From positions 1 through 13,592 of the forward strand of contig JBAZQU010000028.1 of assembly GCA_041645035.1 (NCBI GenBank): DNA of 13,592 nt. The letters run 5' to 3'. The position numbers and the translations under genes were made by a program. Shown in pieces: positions 1 to 6,374 of the stretch. Positions within the stretch are counted from its first letter, which is position 1. Each line of letters starts with the position of its first letter. The stretch is from 2-02-FULL-48-14 sp041645035. Its GTDB lineage: Bacteria; Patescibacteriota; Gracilibacteria; UBA1369; 2-02-FULL-48-14. Below the pieces are notes generated by a model that had not been told where the DNA came from, did no database searches, and was given only the letters and a program-made list of their open reading frames with translations.

Positions 1-60
1 TTGTTTCGGAAAAAGAGGGGCAATAAGGTTAAATTGTTCCTCTGTAAGCATGTGATACAT
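1..60 (-). CDS. IS5-type transposase, N-terminal fragment (cut by window edge)
   Basis: Only the first 20 codons are inside the window, read leftward from an ATG at 58-60, with a second ATG at 49-51. The peptide contains MLTEEQFNLIAPLFPK. This matches the usual opening of IS5/IS4-group transposases with a DUF4096-like N-terminal helix-turn-helix domain (pattern LTDEQW..I.PLLP). Such proteins cut and join IS ends in the cytoplasm. The reading frame is closed upstream by a TAG at 88-90, so the gene starts here. No Shine-Dalgarno sequence is visible. The IS terminal repeat should lie between about 61 and 130, but I could not identify it from a single end. Whether the rest of the gene is intact cannot be known from this window. 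Confidence 0.55.
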   Translation of the reverse strand, partial: MYHMLTEEQFNLIAPLFPKQ

Positions 61-241
61 AGCGTGGCGGGTTAAAGTAACACCACTCTATCACACAATA
101 TTTTTTATGTTAACAGCACCTAGGAAGGAGTTTTCTGAATCATGCATGAAGAAAGCGACGCTCCTAGCTGAGTCGATGCAGGAAAGTCTTTCTAACTCTG
201 TTTAGGAATTTTGCAGTTCACGTCTAAACCCTACCAGTAGT

Positions 242-250
242 TGATTCACA
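242..250 (+). promoter_or_regulatory. dnaA box: DnaA-box-like site
   Basis: TGATTCACA differs from the relaxed consensus TTATNCACA at one position. One such match in 300 bases is weak by itself. It is listed because it lies in the pre-dnaA region near two further CACA-containing repeats. Confidence 0.3.
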
Positions 251-296
251 TTCGGTGAGCCACTATGCTTTCGCAATTCGCTACTTTTCTGTCAAA

Positions 297-335
297 GAGT
301 TTTGCACAATTGGGCCTTGCGAGTTTTGCACAATT
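297..335 (+). repeat. Two exact 15-base direct repeats before dnaA
   Basis: GAGTTTTGCACAATT occurs at 297-311 and again at 321-335, a period of 24 bases. The core TTTTGCACA differs from TTATNCACA only at position 3, so each copy can be read as a variant DnaA box. The second copy lies inside the spacer of the candidate dnaA promoter, a position that suits autorepression. An unrelated repressor operator is the alternative. Confidence 0.55.
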
Positions 336-346
336 CAATTTAGTAT
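317..346 (+). promoter_or_regulatory. Candidate dnaA promoter
   Basis: TTGCGA (317-322) and TAGTAT (341-346) are separated by 18 bases. Each matches four of six consensus positions. Transcription would start near 353, leaving a leader of under 20 bases before the ATG at 370. The match is modest. The main support is its position and its overlap with the second 15-base repeat. Confidence 0.3.
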
Positions 347-369
347 GAGCATCCAATTTCCCCCTTCGT

Positions 370-1785
370 ATGGAAGCAGTACTTCCTGGGCAAGACCTCT
401 GGCTTCGTATCCTTGAAAAGGTTGAAGCGGAAGTCAAACGCCCTCATTTTCTAACTTGGTTTCAAAACACCGCGCTGCTGTCTTTTCACGATGGTCTACT
501 GGTCATTGGGGTACCAAATATTTTTGCAAAAGACTGGCTGGAAAATAAAATCGGAGCTCAGCTTATGGAAGCGATCAAGGCCATCAATCCGGAAGTGCGT
601 GAAATTATGATTGAAGTGGATCCGCATCTGGGCCTACCGGATGACTCTCGCGGCGTGGACGTGAATAAGACTTTTGGTGGAAAAAAGACTCGTAAATTAC
701 CCGGTAGACAAGAAGTCCGCTTGCTCGAGGGAATTTCCAGCAAATGTCTCAACCCTAAATACAATTTGCAAAATTTTGTAGTGGGACCCAGTAACCGCTT
801 GGCGCATGCCGCCTCGCTCGCGGTGGGGATGAGCCCCGGCTCCATTTATAATCCTTTGTTTGTGTACGGCGGTGTAGGACTCGGGAAAACCCATCTTTTA
901 CAAGCAACCGGTAATGAAATCCTTCGCAACGATCCTGACAAAGTGGTGGTTTACATGACCAGCGAACGTTTCACCAACGAGATTGTGGAGGCCATTGGGA
1001 AACGTAACTCCAAAGAATTCAAAGATCGCTACCGCCGTGTGGACTGCCTCATCATCGACGACATTCAGTTTCTCGCTAATAAAGACCGCACGCAGGAGGA
1101 ATTTTTTCATACCTTCAATGAACTTTATGATAATGGGAAACAAATCATCATCAGTTCCGATCGTCCGCCCAAGGAACTCGATTCCCTGCAGGATCGCCTG
1201 GTGAGTCGCTTCGAAATGGGCATGATTGTGGATGTGCAGTTCCCCGATTACGAAACGCGTTTGGCCATTTTGCATGCCAAGTGCCGCGACCATGAGGTAC
1301 TCATTCATTCGGAAGTTTTGGAATTCATCGCCATGAATGTGCACGACAGCGTTCGTGAGCTCGAAGGCGTACTCATCCAAGCCATTGCACAGGCGGAGCT
1401 TGAACATTCCACTCCCACGGTGCGCAGTGTTGCAAAAATTATCAAAAAGCTCGGACGAGATACAAATTTTCAGACAGATACTCTTGAGAGCACGCGTAGT
1501 TTGCATCCGGAGGATGTTATAGATATTGTGAGCCGTTATTTCCGCCTTCCCGCTGAAGAACTTTTAGGTGAGTCCCGCAAAAGCGGCGTCATCGTTCCGC
1601 GCCAAGTCACCATGTATTTGCTGCGTAACGAACTCAATTTAGCCTTCGAACAGATTGGATCCGAGTGCGGTGGTAAAAATCACACCACCGTTATGCACGC
1701 ATGTATGAAGGTTGAAAAACAACTAAAGAAAGATAAAAACTTGCTTCGCGACGTAAATTCCATTAAGAAGGAGATGGGATTATAG
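370..1785 (+). CDS. dnaA: Chromosomal replication initiator DnaA
   Basis: DnaA binds origin DNA boxes and uses ATP-dependent oligomerisation to open the duplex and load the helicase. At 471 residues it has the usual full length. Domain I spans about 5-80 (WLRILEKV, FLTWF, VPNIFAKDWL), followed by a short linker. The AAA+ module starts at NPKYNLQNFVVG (128-139). Its Walker A is GGVGLGKT (167-174), Walker B LIIDD (227-231), sensor 1 SSD (262-264), box VII LVSRF (277-281), and VRELEG (328-333) fits the sensor 2 helix. DNA-binding domain IV contains RQVTMYL and the signature loop. That loop reads GGKNHTT (434-440) instead of the common GGRDHTT. Asn437 replaces the Asp that contacts DNA in Escherichia coli DnaA. 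The frame is closed upstream by TGA at 346-348, so ATG 370 is the only ATG, GTG or TTG start that keeps domain I. No Shine-Dalgarno sequence precedes it. A FecR-like gene follows after 16 bases instead of dnaN. Confidence 0.97.
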   Translation: MEAVLPGQDLWLRILEKVEAEVKRPHFLTWFQNTALLSFHDGLLVIGVPNIFAKDWLENKIGAQLMEAIKAINPEVREIMIEVDPHLGLPDDSRGVDVNKTFGGKKTRKLPGRQEVRLLEGISSKCLNPKYNLQNFVVGPSNRLAHAASLAVGMSPGSIYNPLFVYGGVGLGKTHLLQATGNEILRNDPDKVVVYMTSERFTNEIVEAIGKRNSKEFKDRYRRVDCLIIDDIQFLANKDRTQEEFFHTFNELYDNGKQIIISSDRPPKELDSLQDRLVSRFEMGMIVDVQFPDYETRLAILHAKCRDHEVLIHSEVLEFIAMNVHDSVRELEGVLIQAIAQAELEHSTPTVRSVAKIIKKLGRDTNFQTDTLESTRSLHPEDVIDIVSRYFRLPAEELLGESRKSGVIVPRQVTMYLLRNELNLAFEQIGSECGGKNHTTVMHACMKVEKQLKKDKNLLRDVNSIKKEMGL

Positions 1786-1801
1786 TTTACACATCGGCTT
1801 G

Positions 1802-2965
1802 ATGAATTACACCTACTATCGTCGCTACCAGCCTTCCAAGAAAAGAAACAGTGGTTTTAAGTCTTTTTTCTGGCTCGTTATAATTTTGGTTGTTATTTTA
1901 CTCGTGCTTCGCGCTTGCATTTCCATTGCCGGATCCATGCTTGAGGAAAAAAAGGACGAGGCCACTCTCACTCTCTACAAAGGGGACGCCGAGGTTTTGG
2001 AATGGGGGCAGACGGAAGTTGAGGAAGCGTCTGATGCGCAGTTGATTTTGGAGGGCGATCAAGTGAACACTTTGGCGAACAGTTGGGCTACGTTGGAATT
2101 TTATGATGGGAGCAAAATTCGTCTGGATCAAAACACCAAGCTTGTGCTTACCGAAGTAAATAGCGTGGAAGAAAGTGAGCAGGTGCTTTTGGAGCTCATC
2201 GAGGGCCGCATTTGGATTTATCATGAGCTGGAAAACGAACAGAGCCTCGATATTCAGGTCAATACCGCTGTGATGGATATTCAGTCCGTGCAGGGACAGT
2301 ACTTACTTGCTCATCAGGGCGAGCAGGAAGCACTCTTTGTTTATGAAGGTCCCGTGACGGTTGAATACATGGATCGCAGCGGTGAAGCCCGCGTGATTGA
2401 AACCATGGTACTTAAAGGTGGCGAGATGAGTCTGCTCGATGAAACCACTCAAGCCGCCCTTCAGGCACGTGAAAACGTTACGTTGGTAGAGCCCGTTCGT
2501 GAGGACATGTTCACCGATTCTTTTGTACGCTGGAGCAAGGGCGAGGCGGTGGAGGAGGAGCCCGTGGTGGAAAGTGAAGTAATTTCGGATGAAGAGGTAG
2601 TAGAGGAAGTGGTAACGGAAGATCCTGTAGTTGTGGAGGAACCCGTGATCGAGCCGGAAATTACTACCGGACTTAAAATTTCTATTATTTCTCCTGCCTC
2701 CGGTTCCACCATTCAAAAAGACGCCATCGCCCTTGAAGGGCAAATTTTATCCGGAATGGCCAGCACGGTTACCGTGACCTGGTCCGGAAATGGAGTGCCT
2801 TATACCTTGAGCGGCTTCACGGCCGGCAACGGAACCTTTCGCTATGTGGCGGACACTGATTATGCAAACTATTCCGTGGGTTCCAACACGTACACCATTG
2901 TGGCTTACGATGAAAACGGCCAGCCGAGCAATACGGTGGTGATTACTTTGAATGCTGAGTTTTAG
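1802..2965 (+). CDS. Membrane-anchored FecR-domain protein with Ig-like C-terminus
   Basis: This is a bitopic envelope protein with no recognised enzymatic function. Residues 1-20 are basic and probably cytoplasmic. One membrane helix spans about 21-45 (FFWLVIILVVILLVLRACIS). Residues 57-215 show a FecR-type beta-rich domain, with GDAEVLEWG, GDQVNTLANSWATLEFYDGS and LIEGRIWIY. In FecR proteins this fold often senses or scaffolds in the periplasm, but in gammaproteobacterial FecR it works with a FecI sigma factor, and none is visible here. An acidic Glu/Val linker (about 249-287) leads to a C-terminal Ig-like domain (291-387), starting LKISIISPASGSTI. I chose ATG 1802 over a TTG directly before it. 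There is no Shine-Dalgarno sequence. The 16-base gap to dnaA suggests co-transcription. The stop lies two bases from the stop of the opposing glycosyltransferase, with no room for a terminator. Confidence 0.8.
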   Translation: MNYTYYRRYQPSKKRNSGFKSFFWLVIILVVILLVLRACISIAGSMLEEKKDEATLTLYKGDAEVLEWGQTEVEEASDAQLILEGDQVNTLANSWATLEFYDGSKIRLDQNTKLVLTEVNSVEESEQVLLELIEGRIWIYHELENEQSLDIQVNTAVMDIQSVQGQYLLAHQGEQEALFVYEGPVTVEYMDRSGEARVIETMVLKGGEMSLLDETTQAALQARENVTLVEPVREDMFTDSFVRWSKGEAVEEEPVVESEVISDEEVVEEVVTEDPVVVEEPVIEPEITTGLKISIISPASGSTIQKDAIALEGQILSGMASTVTVTWSGNGVPYTLSGFTAGNGTFRYVADTDYANYSVGSNTYTIVAYDENGQPSNTVVITLNAEF

Positions 2966-2967
2966 GG

Positions 2968-4152
2968 CTAATCCGAAGAATAACGCCCGCACCAAAGGTT
3001 GAGCTTTATGTAGAACAGATCCTTTAAAGTTATGAAGGCGTCTTTTATCGGCCTCACTCTGCTTTCCGAGGAATTGAACCAGCTTACAGGTACTTCTACT
3101 ACCTTGTAGCCCAATAAATTCGCAACGACAAGAACTTCCATATCAAAACCAAACCTTTTCACTTTCTGCATGGAAAATATTTCCTTGGCGGCTTGATGTG
3201 TAAAAAGTTTAAAACCACACTGAGTGTCTTTTATTCCATCTATAAGAAAAATTGAAATGAGAAAATTCCCCATTCGTCCAACGAGAATTCTCCACTTTGA
3301 CTGTTTTATCTTTACATCACTATCCGGCAGATAACGAGAGCCAATGGCAAGACTCACATCATTTTGCTTTAGAGCATGAAGAAGTTTTCCATACTCCTCA
3401 ATAGGAGTGGAGTTGTCGGCATCCGTAAAAAGAATATATTCCCCACGACTCATTTGTATTCCCTGTTTGATAGCATGACCTTTACCGTTGTTGAATTTAC
3501 AAGAAAAGAGATAAAGGTTCTTTATAGTTTTTTTACAAACCTCAACAAGTTCATTAGTGCTATCCTTACTTCCATCGCTCACTACAATGATTTCTGCAGA
3601 TAGTCTGTTCCTCTCTATATGATCATTGATCATTAGCAACGTAGCCTTGATCCGATTCTCTTCATTGTAAGCGGGGATGACGATCGACAGTTCAAAGCGA
3701 AACTTTTCAGGTATGGTTGGTTCTTTTTTGTTGCTCTTAAATGTCCACAGTTTGTTTCCAAGAAAATTCCATGTCAGCACTATCCCGGACGAAAGAATTT
3801 TGGCCAGCATGTACCATAGACCGAGAATGTTAACAAAAAAGACCATAGACGTAAGCGTCAGGCCGAGCCCCACCAGTGACACTACGAGGAATTTAATAAA
3901 TAGCTTTCGGTAGTTTAGCGATTTGTTTTTAAATGTCCATAATTTGTTGAGGAGGAAGTTGTTCACTACAGCAAGGAAGAACGAAAACGTTGCGCCCAGC
4001 AGTACAGGGAGCTTAAAATATTCAACAAAAATGTAGAGTGCGGCAAGGTCAACAAAAGTTCCTGTCGCTCCAACGATACAGTACTTTATAAACGGTAGAA
4101 ATTTTTTGATTAGGCTCTCCATCGATTTTAAGTTGCGCACAGGATAACACAC
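2968..4152 (-). CDS. GtrA-GT2 fusion: polyprenyl-phosphate sugar transferase with N-terminal membrane domain
   Basis: The protein probably transfers a sugar from a nucleotide donor to polyprenyl phosphate for envelope glycan synthesis. Residues 15-140 form a GtrA-like domain of about four membrane helices, with FIKYCIVGATGTFVDLAALY and two NKLWTFK motifs (69-75, 133-139). Residues 155-394 form a family 2 glycosyltransferase like Alg5/DPM1. Visible motifs are SIVIPAYNEEN (156-166), VSDGSKDST (191-199), GKGHAIKQG (223-231), TDADNSTPIEE (243-253, containing the DxD metal site), DTQCGFKLF (309-317) and RFGFDMEVL (333-341). The last of these points to dolichyl-phosphate glucosyltransferase-like enzymes. 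The GtrA part is N-terminal, whereas GtrA is often encoded separately or placed after the GT2 domain. The start is GTG with AGGGGG (4158-4163) five bases upstream. ATG at 4120-4122 is an alternative ten codons in. The gene diverges from the next one, which could use the lipid-linked sugar. Confidence 0.87.
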   Translation of the reverse strand: MCYPVRNLKSMESLIKKFLPFIKYCIVGATGTFVDLAALYIFVEYFKLPVLLGATFSFFLAVVNNFLLNKLWTFKNKSLNYRKLFIKFLVVSLVGLGLTLTSMVFFVNILGLWYMLAKILSSGIVLTWNFLGNKLWTFKSNKKEPTIPEKFRFELSIVIPAYNEENRIKATLLMINDHIERNRLSAEIIVVSDGSKDSTNELVEVCKKTIKNLYLFSCKFNNGKGHAIKQGIQMSRGEYILFTDADNSTPIEEYGKLLHALKQNDVSLAIGSRYLPDSDVKIKQSKWRILVGRMGNFLISIFLIDGIKDTQCGFKLFTHQAAKEIFSMQKVKRFGFDMEVLVVANLLGYKVVEVPVSWFNSSESRVRPIKDAFITLKDLFYIKLNLWCGRYSSD

Positions 4153-4210
4153 CTATTCCCCCTCTCAAAAGTCGATTGCAAGACAGTCTTTATCTGATAG
4201 ACTCATCACC
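4153..4210. promoter_or_regulatory. Divergent intergenic region of the two glycosyltransferase genes
   Basis: These 58 bases must carry the start signals for both genes. On the minus strand AGGGGG at 4158-4163 is a Shine-Dalgarno-like sequence five bases before the GTG start, one of the few in this window. Toward the plus strand, TTGCAA (4176-4181) and TAGACT (4198-4203) form a weak promoter-like pair with a 16-base spacer. AGTCT (4186-4190) and AGACT (4199-4203) are complementary and could form a small hairpin. The plus-strand gene at 4211 has no Shine-Dalgarno sequence. Confidence 0.35.
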
Positions 4211-6304
4211 ATGAGTGTGCTGGATTTTATTAGCTACGTTCTATTAAATTCTTTTCTCTTGGCGAACGCTTTTAGCCTAAGAATGCTTTTCTCCAGGAGG
4301 GCTACGGTAAATTCCGCTTTTATTTTAGACTCCGGTGTTCTTGCCTGTTTTCTTATTCTTGTTTTTTGTTTTTCCTTGGGGACTTTAGGCGCTTTAACTT
4401 TTTTGAACTTACTCCTTCTTAATATTGTTTTATTTGGAGCTTTCATCTTGCTCATCAAGAAAAAGAAAATTCAAATCGACGGATGGGACCTAACTAAAGA
4501 AAAGCTAAAGAAAATTACACCTTATCTTTTAGTATGTCTCCCCATTCTCCTCGTACTACTCCATCAAATTTTTAATACTTCGCTTCAGATGGTGAGTGAG
4601 GTAGATGCTCAGCTCTACCATCTACCTTTTGCCGTGACTTGGCTTCAGAATCACGACACTTTTTCCGTTTTTTATAGTGCTTTTGCGGGACCAATCGGGT
4701 ATTACCCTGGGAATCACGAAATATTCTTGTTGTGGAATATTTTGCCCTTTGGGTCTGATATTTTAGCTAATTTTGTGAATATTCCCATTTATTTATTGGT
4801 CTTTTTACTAGTATGGAATTTTGGTGAAAAATTAGAAATTGGTATTTACGGGAAAGCTGCTTTTTTAATCCTCCTTTTTTCTTCCCCTTTCTTTTTAAGA
4901 CAAGCAGTTATCCCCGCAAGTGACGTTTTTCAGGCATTTTTCCTCCTGTGCAGCGTCTACTATATATTTCTGTTGTTTAAGGAAGGGGGCAAACTTCACG
5001 CCGTTCTATTTGTTGCTGCCATTTCTATAGCCCTGGGGACAAAGTATTCGGGACTCATCTATTCCCTACCGATTATTTTTTCCTTTCACCTCATTTTTTT
5101 CCGAAGATTTAGTCTCGTTTCACATGTTCTTATATTTTCATCTTACTGTTTGGTGGGCGGGTACTTCTATTGGAGAAATTTTATTTTTACGGGCAATCCC
5201 ATTTTCCCGGTGGGGCTGACAGTGGGGGATTGTTCAGTGTTTAAGGGCTACCTTGGTTATACGGAAAAAGTTACGCAAGAAAGTCTTTGGTATTCCATGG
5301 ATGCCGCTAATATTTTGAGTGTTCTAAAAAATCACTTAAATTATCTGGGATATCAGGCTCTGCTGTTGCCAGTTGCTTTTGGAGCTTTGCTTCTGGCTTC
5401 CATGAAATCTCTTGTTGCTAAGCATTTTTATAAGTCTGGAGTTTACCTTCTCCTATTCCTGTCGATTTCTTTTGCTTTTCTATTTTACCTCCGCGCTCCA
5501 TGGTCCGATCAAGCAACCAATATTCGCTATGCATCAGTCGTTTATATTTTGCTCTGGGGATTGCTCATCTTTTTCTTAAGAAAAAGACCCAGACTTATTT
5601 TGTCCGTCGCAATGCCTATCGCCGTCCTTACAATCGTGAAGATTCTGTTGAATCAAAGCGAAATTTTTCAGTATAGCGATAGAATTAGTTCTTTGTTTGA
5701 ATGGAATTACTTCATATATCCATCACTCACGATCATTTTTGGTTTGAGCGTTTTGTTCCTCCTATTTGCTTTTAGATTTAAGCGGTTCAGAGCCGTTTAC
5801 GTGATACTCTTTCTTGTCCTCCATTTTTACTTTCTCAAAATCTCCTTTGCCGAACGAAATGAACTTGGTTTTGCAGATCCGGCAATTAAGGATGGATATT
5901 TCCATGAAATCCAAATGGATCATACGGTAGAGATGTTTGAGTGGGTCAAAAATAATCTTCCCGAGGGTGCGAACATTGCTTATGCCAATTTTATTTTTCC
6001 CTACCACTTATATGGGAGAGACCTTGGTCGGACAGTCAACTATGTGAATGTTAATACATGCGGATCTTGTGGCTATGCAGATTTTTCCAACTCTCCGGAC
6101 TCGATTATGGAAGGGAAGGGTTACGATGCGTGGTTAGGCAATCTTAAGTCGCAAGGGAAGGCATACTTTATTTTAGGATTTCTATCAGAGGACATGGCAC
6201 GATCGCTTCCGGACTTTTTTTACACGTGGACCGAGGAACATCCTCAAAACTTTCAAGAGATCTACAGTAGCGGGAATGGAAGAATTTATAAAATCGTGTA
6301 TTGA
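4211..6304 (+). CDS. Multi-spanning GT-C-like membrane glycosyltransferase
   Basis: This large integral membrane protein (697 residues) has many hydrophobic helices from residue 5 to about 560 and a C-terminal soluble domain from about 575, predicted outside. The first large loop carries SEVDAQLYHLPFAVTWL (129-145). That is the acidic, Tyr-His-Leu-Pro pattern seen in GT-C enzymes of the ArnT/PMT/RgtA type, which take sugars from polyprenyl-phosphate donors on the outer face of the membrane. The family fit is by fold and motif only, and the acceptor is unknown. The soluble tail starts with MFEWVKNNLP, as in many such proteins, and contains CGSCGY with Cys617 and Cys620, which could form a disulfide or bind a metal. 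The gene is AT-rich with T-rich runs, unlike dnaA. It is transcribed away from the GtrA-GT2 gene, so a donor/transferase pair is plausible. It is the only complete gene here ending in TGA. Confidence 0.72.
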   Translation: MSVLDFISYVLLNSFLLANAFSLRMLFSRRATVNSAFILDSGVLACFLILVFCFSLGTLGALTFLNLLLLNIVLFGAFILLIKKKKIQIDGWDLTKEKLKKITPYLLVCLPILLVLLHQIFNTSLQMVSEVDAQLYHLPFAVTWLQNHDTFSVFYSAFAGPIGYYPGNHEIFLLWNILPFGSDILANFVNIPIYLLVFLLVWNFGEKLEIGIYGKAAFLILLFSSPFFLRQAVIPASDVFQAFFLLCSVYYIFLLFKEGGKLHAVLFVAAISIALGTKYSGLIYSLPIIFSFHLIFFRRFSLVSHVLIFSSYCLVGGYFYWRNFIFTGNPIFPVGLTVGDCSVFKGYLGYTEKVTQESLWYSMDAANILSVLKNHLNYLGYQALLLPVAFGALLLASMKSLVAKHFYKSGVYLLLFLSISFAFLFYLRAPWSDQATNIRYASVVYILLWGLLIFFLRKRPRLILSVAMPIAVLTIVKILLNQSEIFQYSDRISSLFEWNYFIYPSLTIIFGLSVLFLLFAFRFKRFRAVYVILFLVLHFYFLKISFAERNELGFADPAIKDGYFHEIQMDHTVEMFEWVKNNLPEGANIAYANFIFPYHLYGRDLGRTVNYVNVNTCGSCGYADFSNSPDSIMEGKGYDAWLGNLKSQGKAYFILGFLSEDMARSLPDFFYTWTEEHPQNFQEIYSSGNGRIYKIVY

Positions 6305-6343
6305 AATCTACCATGAGGGCCTCTTTTTAAATACATTGGTTTG

Positions 6344-6352
6344 TGGTATAAT
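6344..6352 (+). promoter_or_regulatory. Extended -10 promoter of the rhodanese/phosphohistidine-enzyme operon
   Basis: TGGTATAAT is a perfect TATAAT at 6347-6352 with the TGn extension. The -35 position (around 6324-6329, TTTTTA) is poor, which is typical when an extended -10 is present. Transcription would begin near 6359, about 16 bases before the ATG at 6375. Confidence 0.6.
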
Positions 6353-6374
6353 TAACAGATTGTAATCAAACATA

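Larger units (their letters stand above)
61..369. promoter_or_regulatory. Gene-poor region before dnaA: candidate origin / dnaA control region
   Basis: About 310 bases without a convincing gene lie between a transposase start and dnaA. In this otherwise tightly packed window it is the only long gap. It contains an AT-rich run at 97-113, a DnaA-box-like TGATTCACA at 242-250 (one mismatch to TTATNCACA), two exact copies of GAGTTTTGCACAATT at 297-311 and 321-335, and a degenerate TTTTGCA at 209-215. In many bacteria oriC or the autoregulatory dnaA promoter sits directly upstream of dnaA, so an origin role is a reasonable inference. It is not shown by the sequence. No dnaN, rpmH, parAB or gidA marker is in view to support it. 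Confidence 0.35.

Noticed and set aside
119..167. Inverted CTAGGA/TCCTAG pair before dnaA
   Set aside because: Only six base pairs with a 36-base loop, which is expected by chance.
898..1506. 202-codon open frame antisense to dnaA
   Set aside because: It lies wholly inside dnaA, the peptide resembles no family, and codon structure in dnaA explains the open frame.
2303..2743. 146-codon minus-strand frame within the FecR-like gene
   Set aside because: It is a shadow of the FecR-like gene. Acidic repeats on the plus strand keep the complementary frame open.
4186..4203. Small hairpin before the GT-C-like gene as a regulator
   Set aside because: A five-base stem with an eight-base loop is too weak to call a regulatory element.
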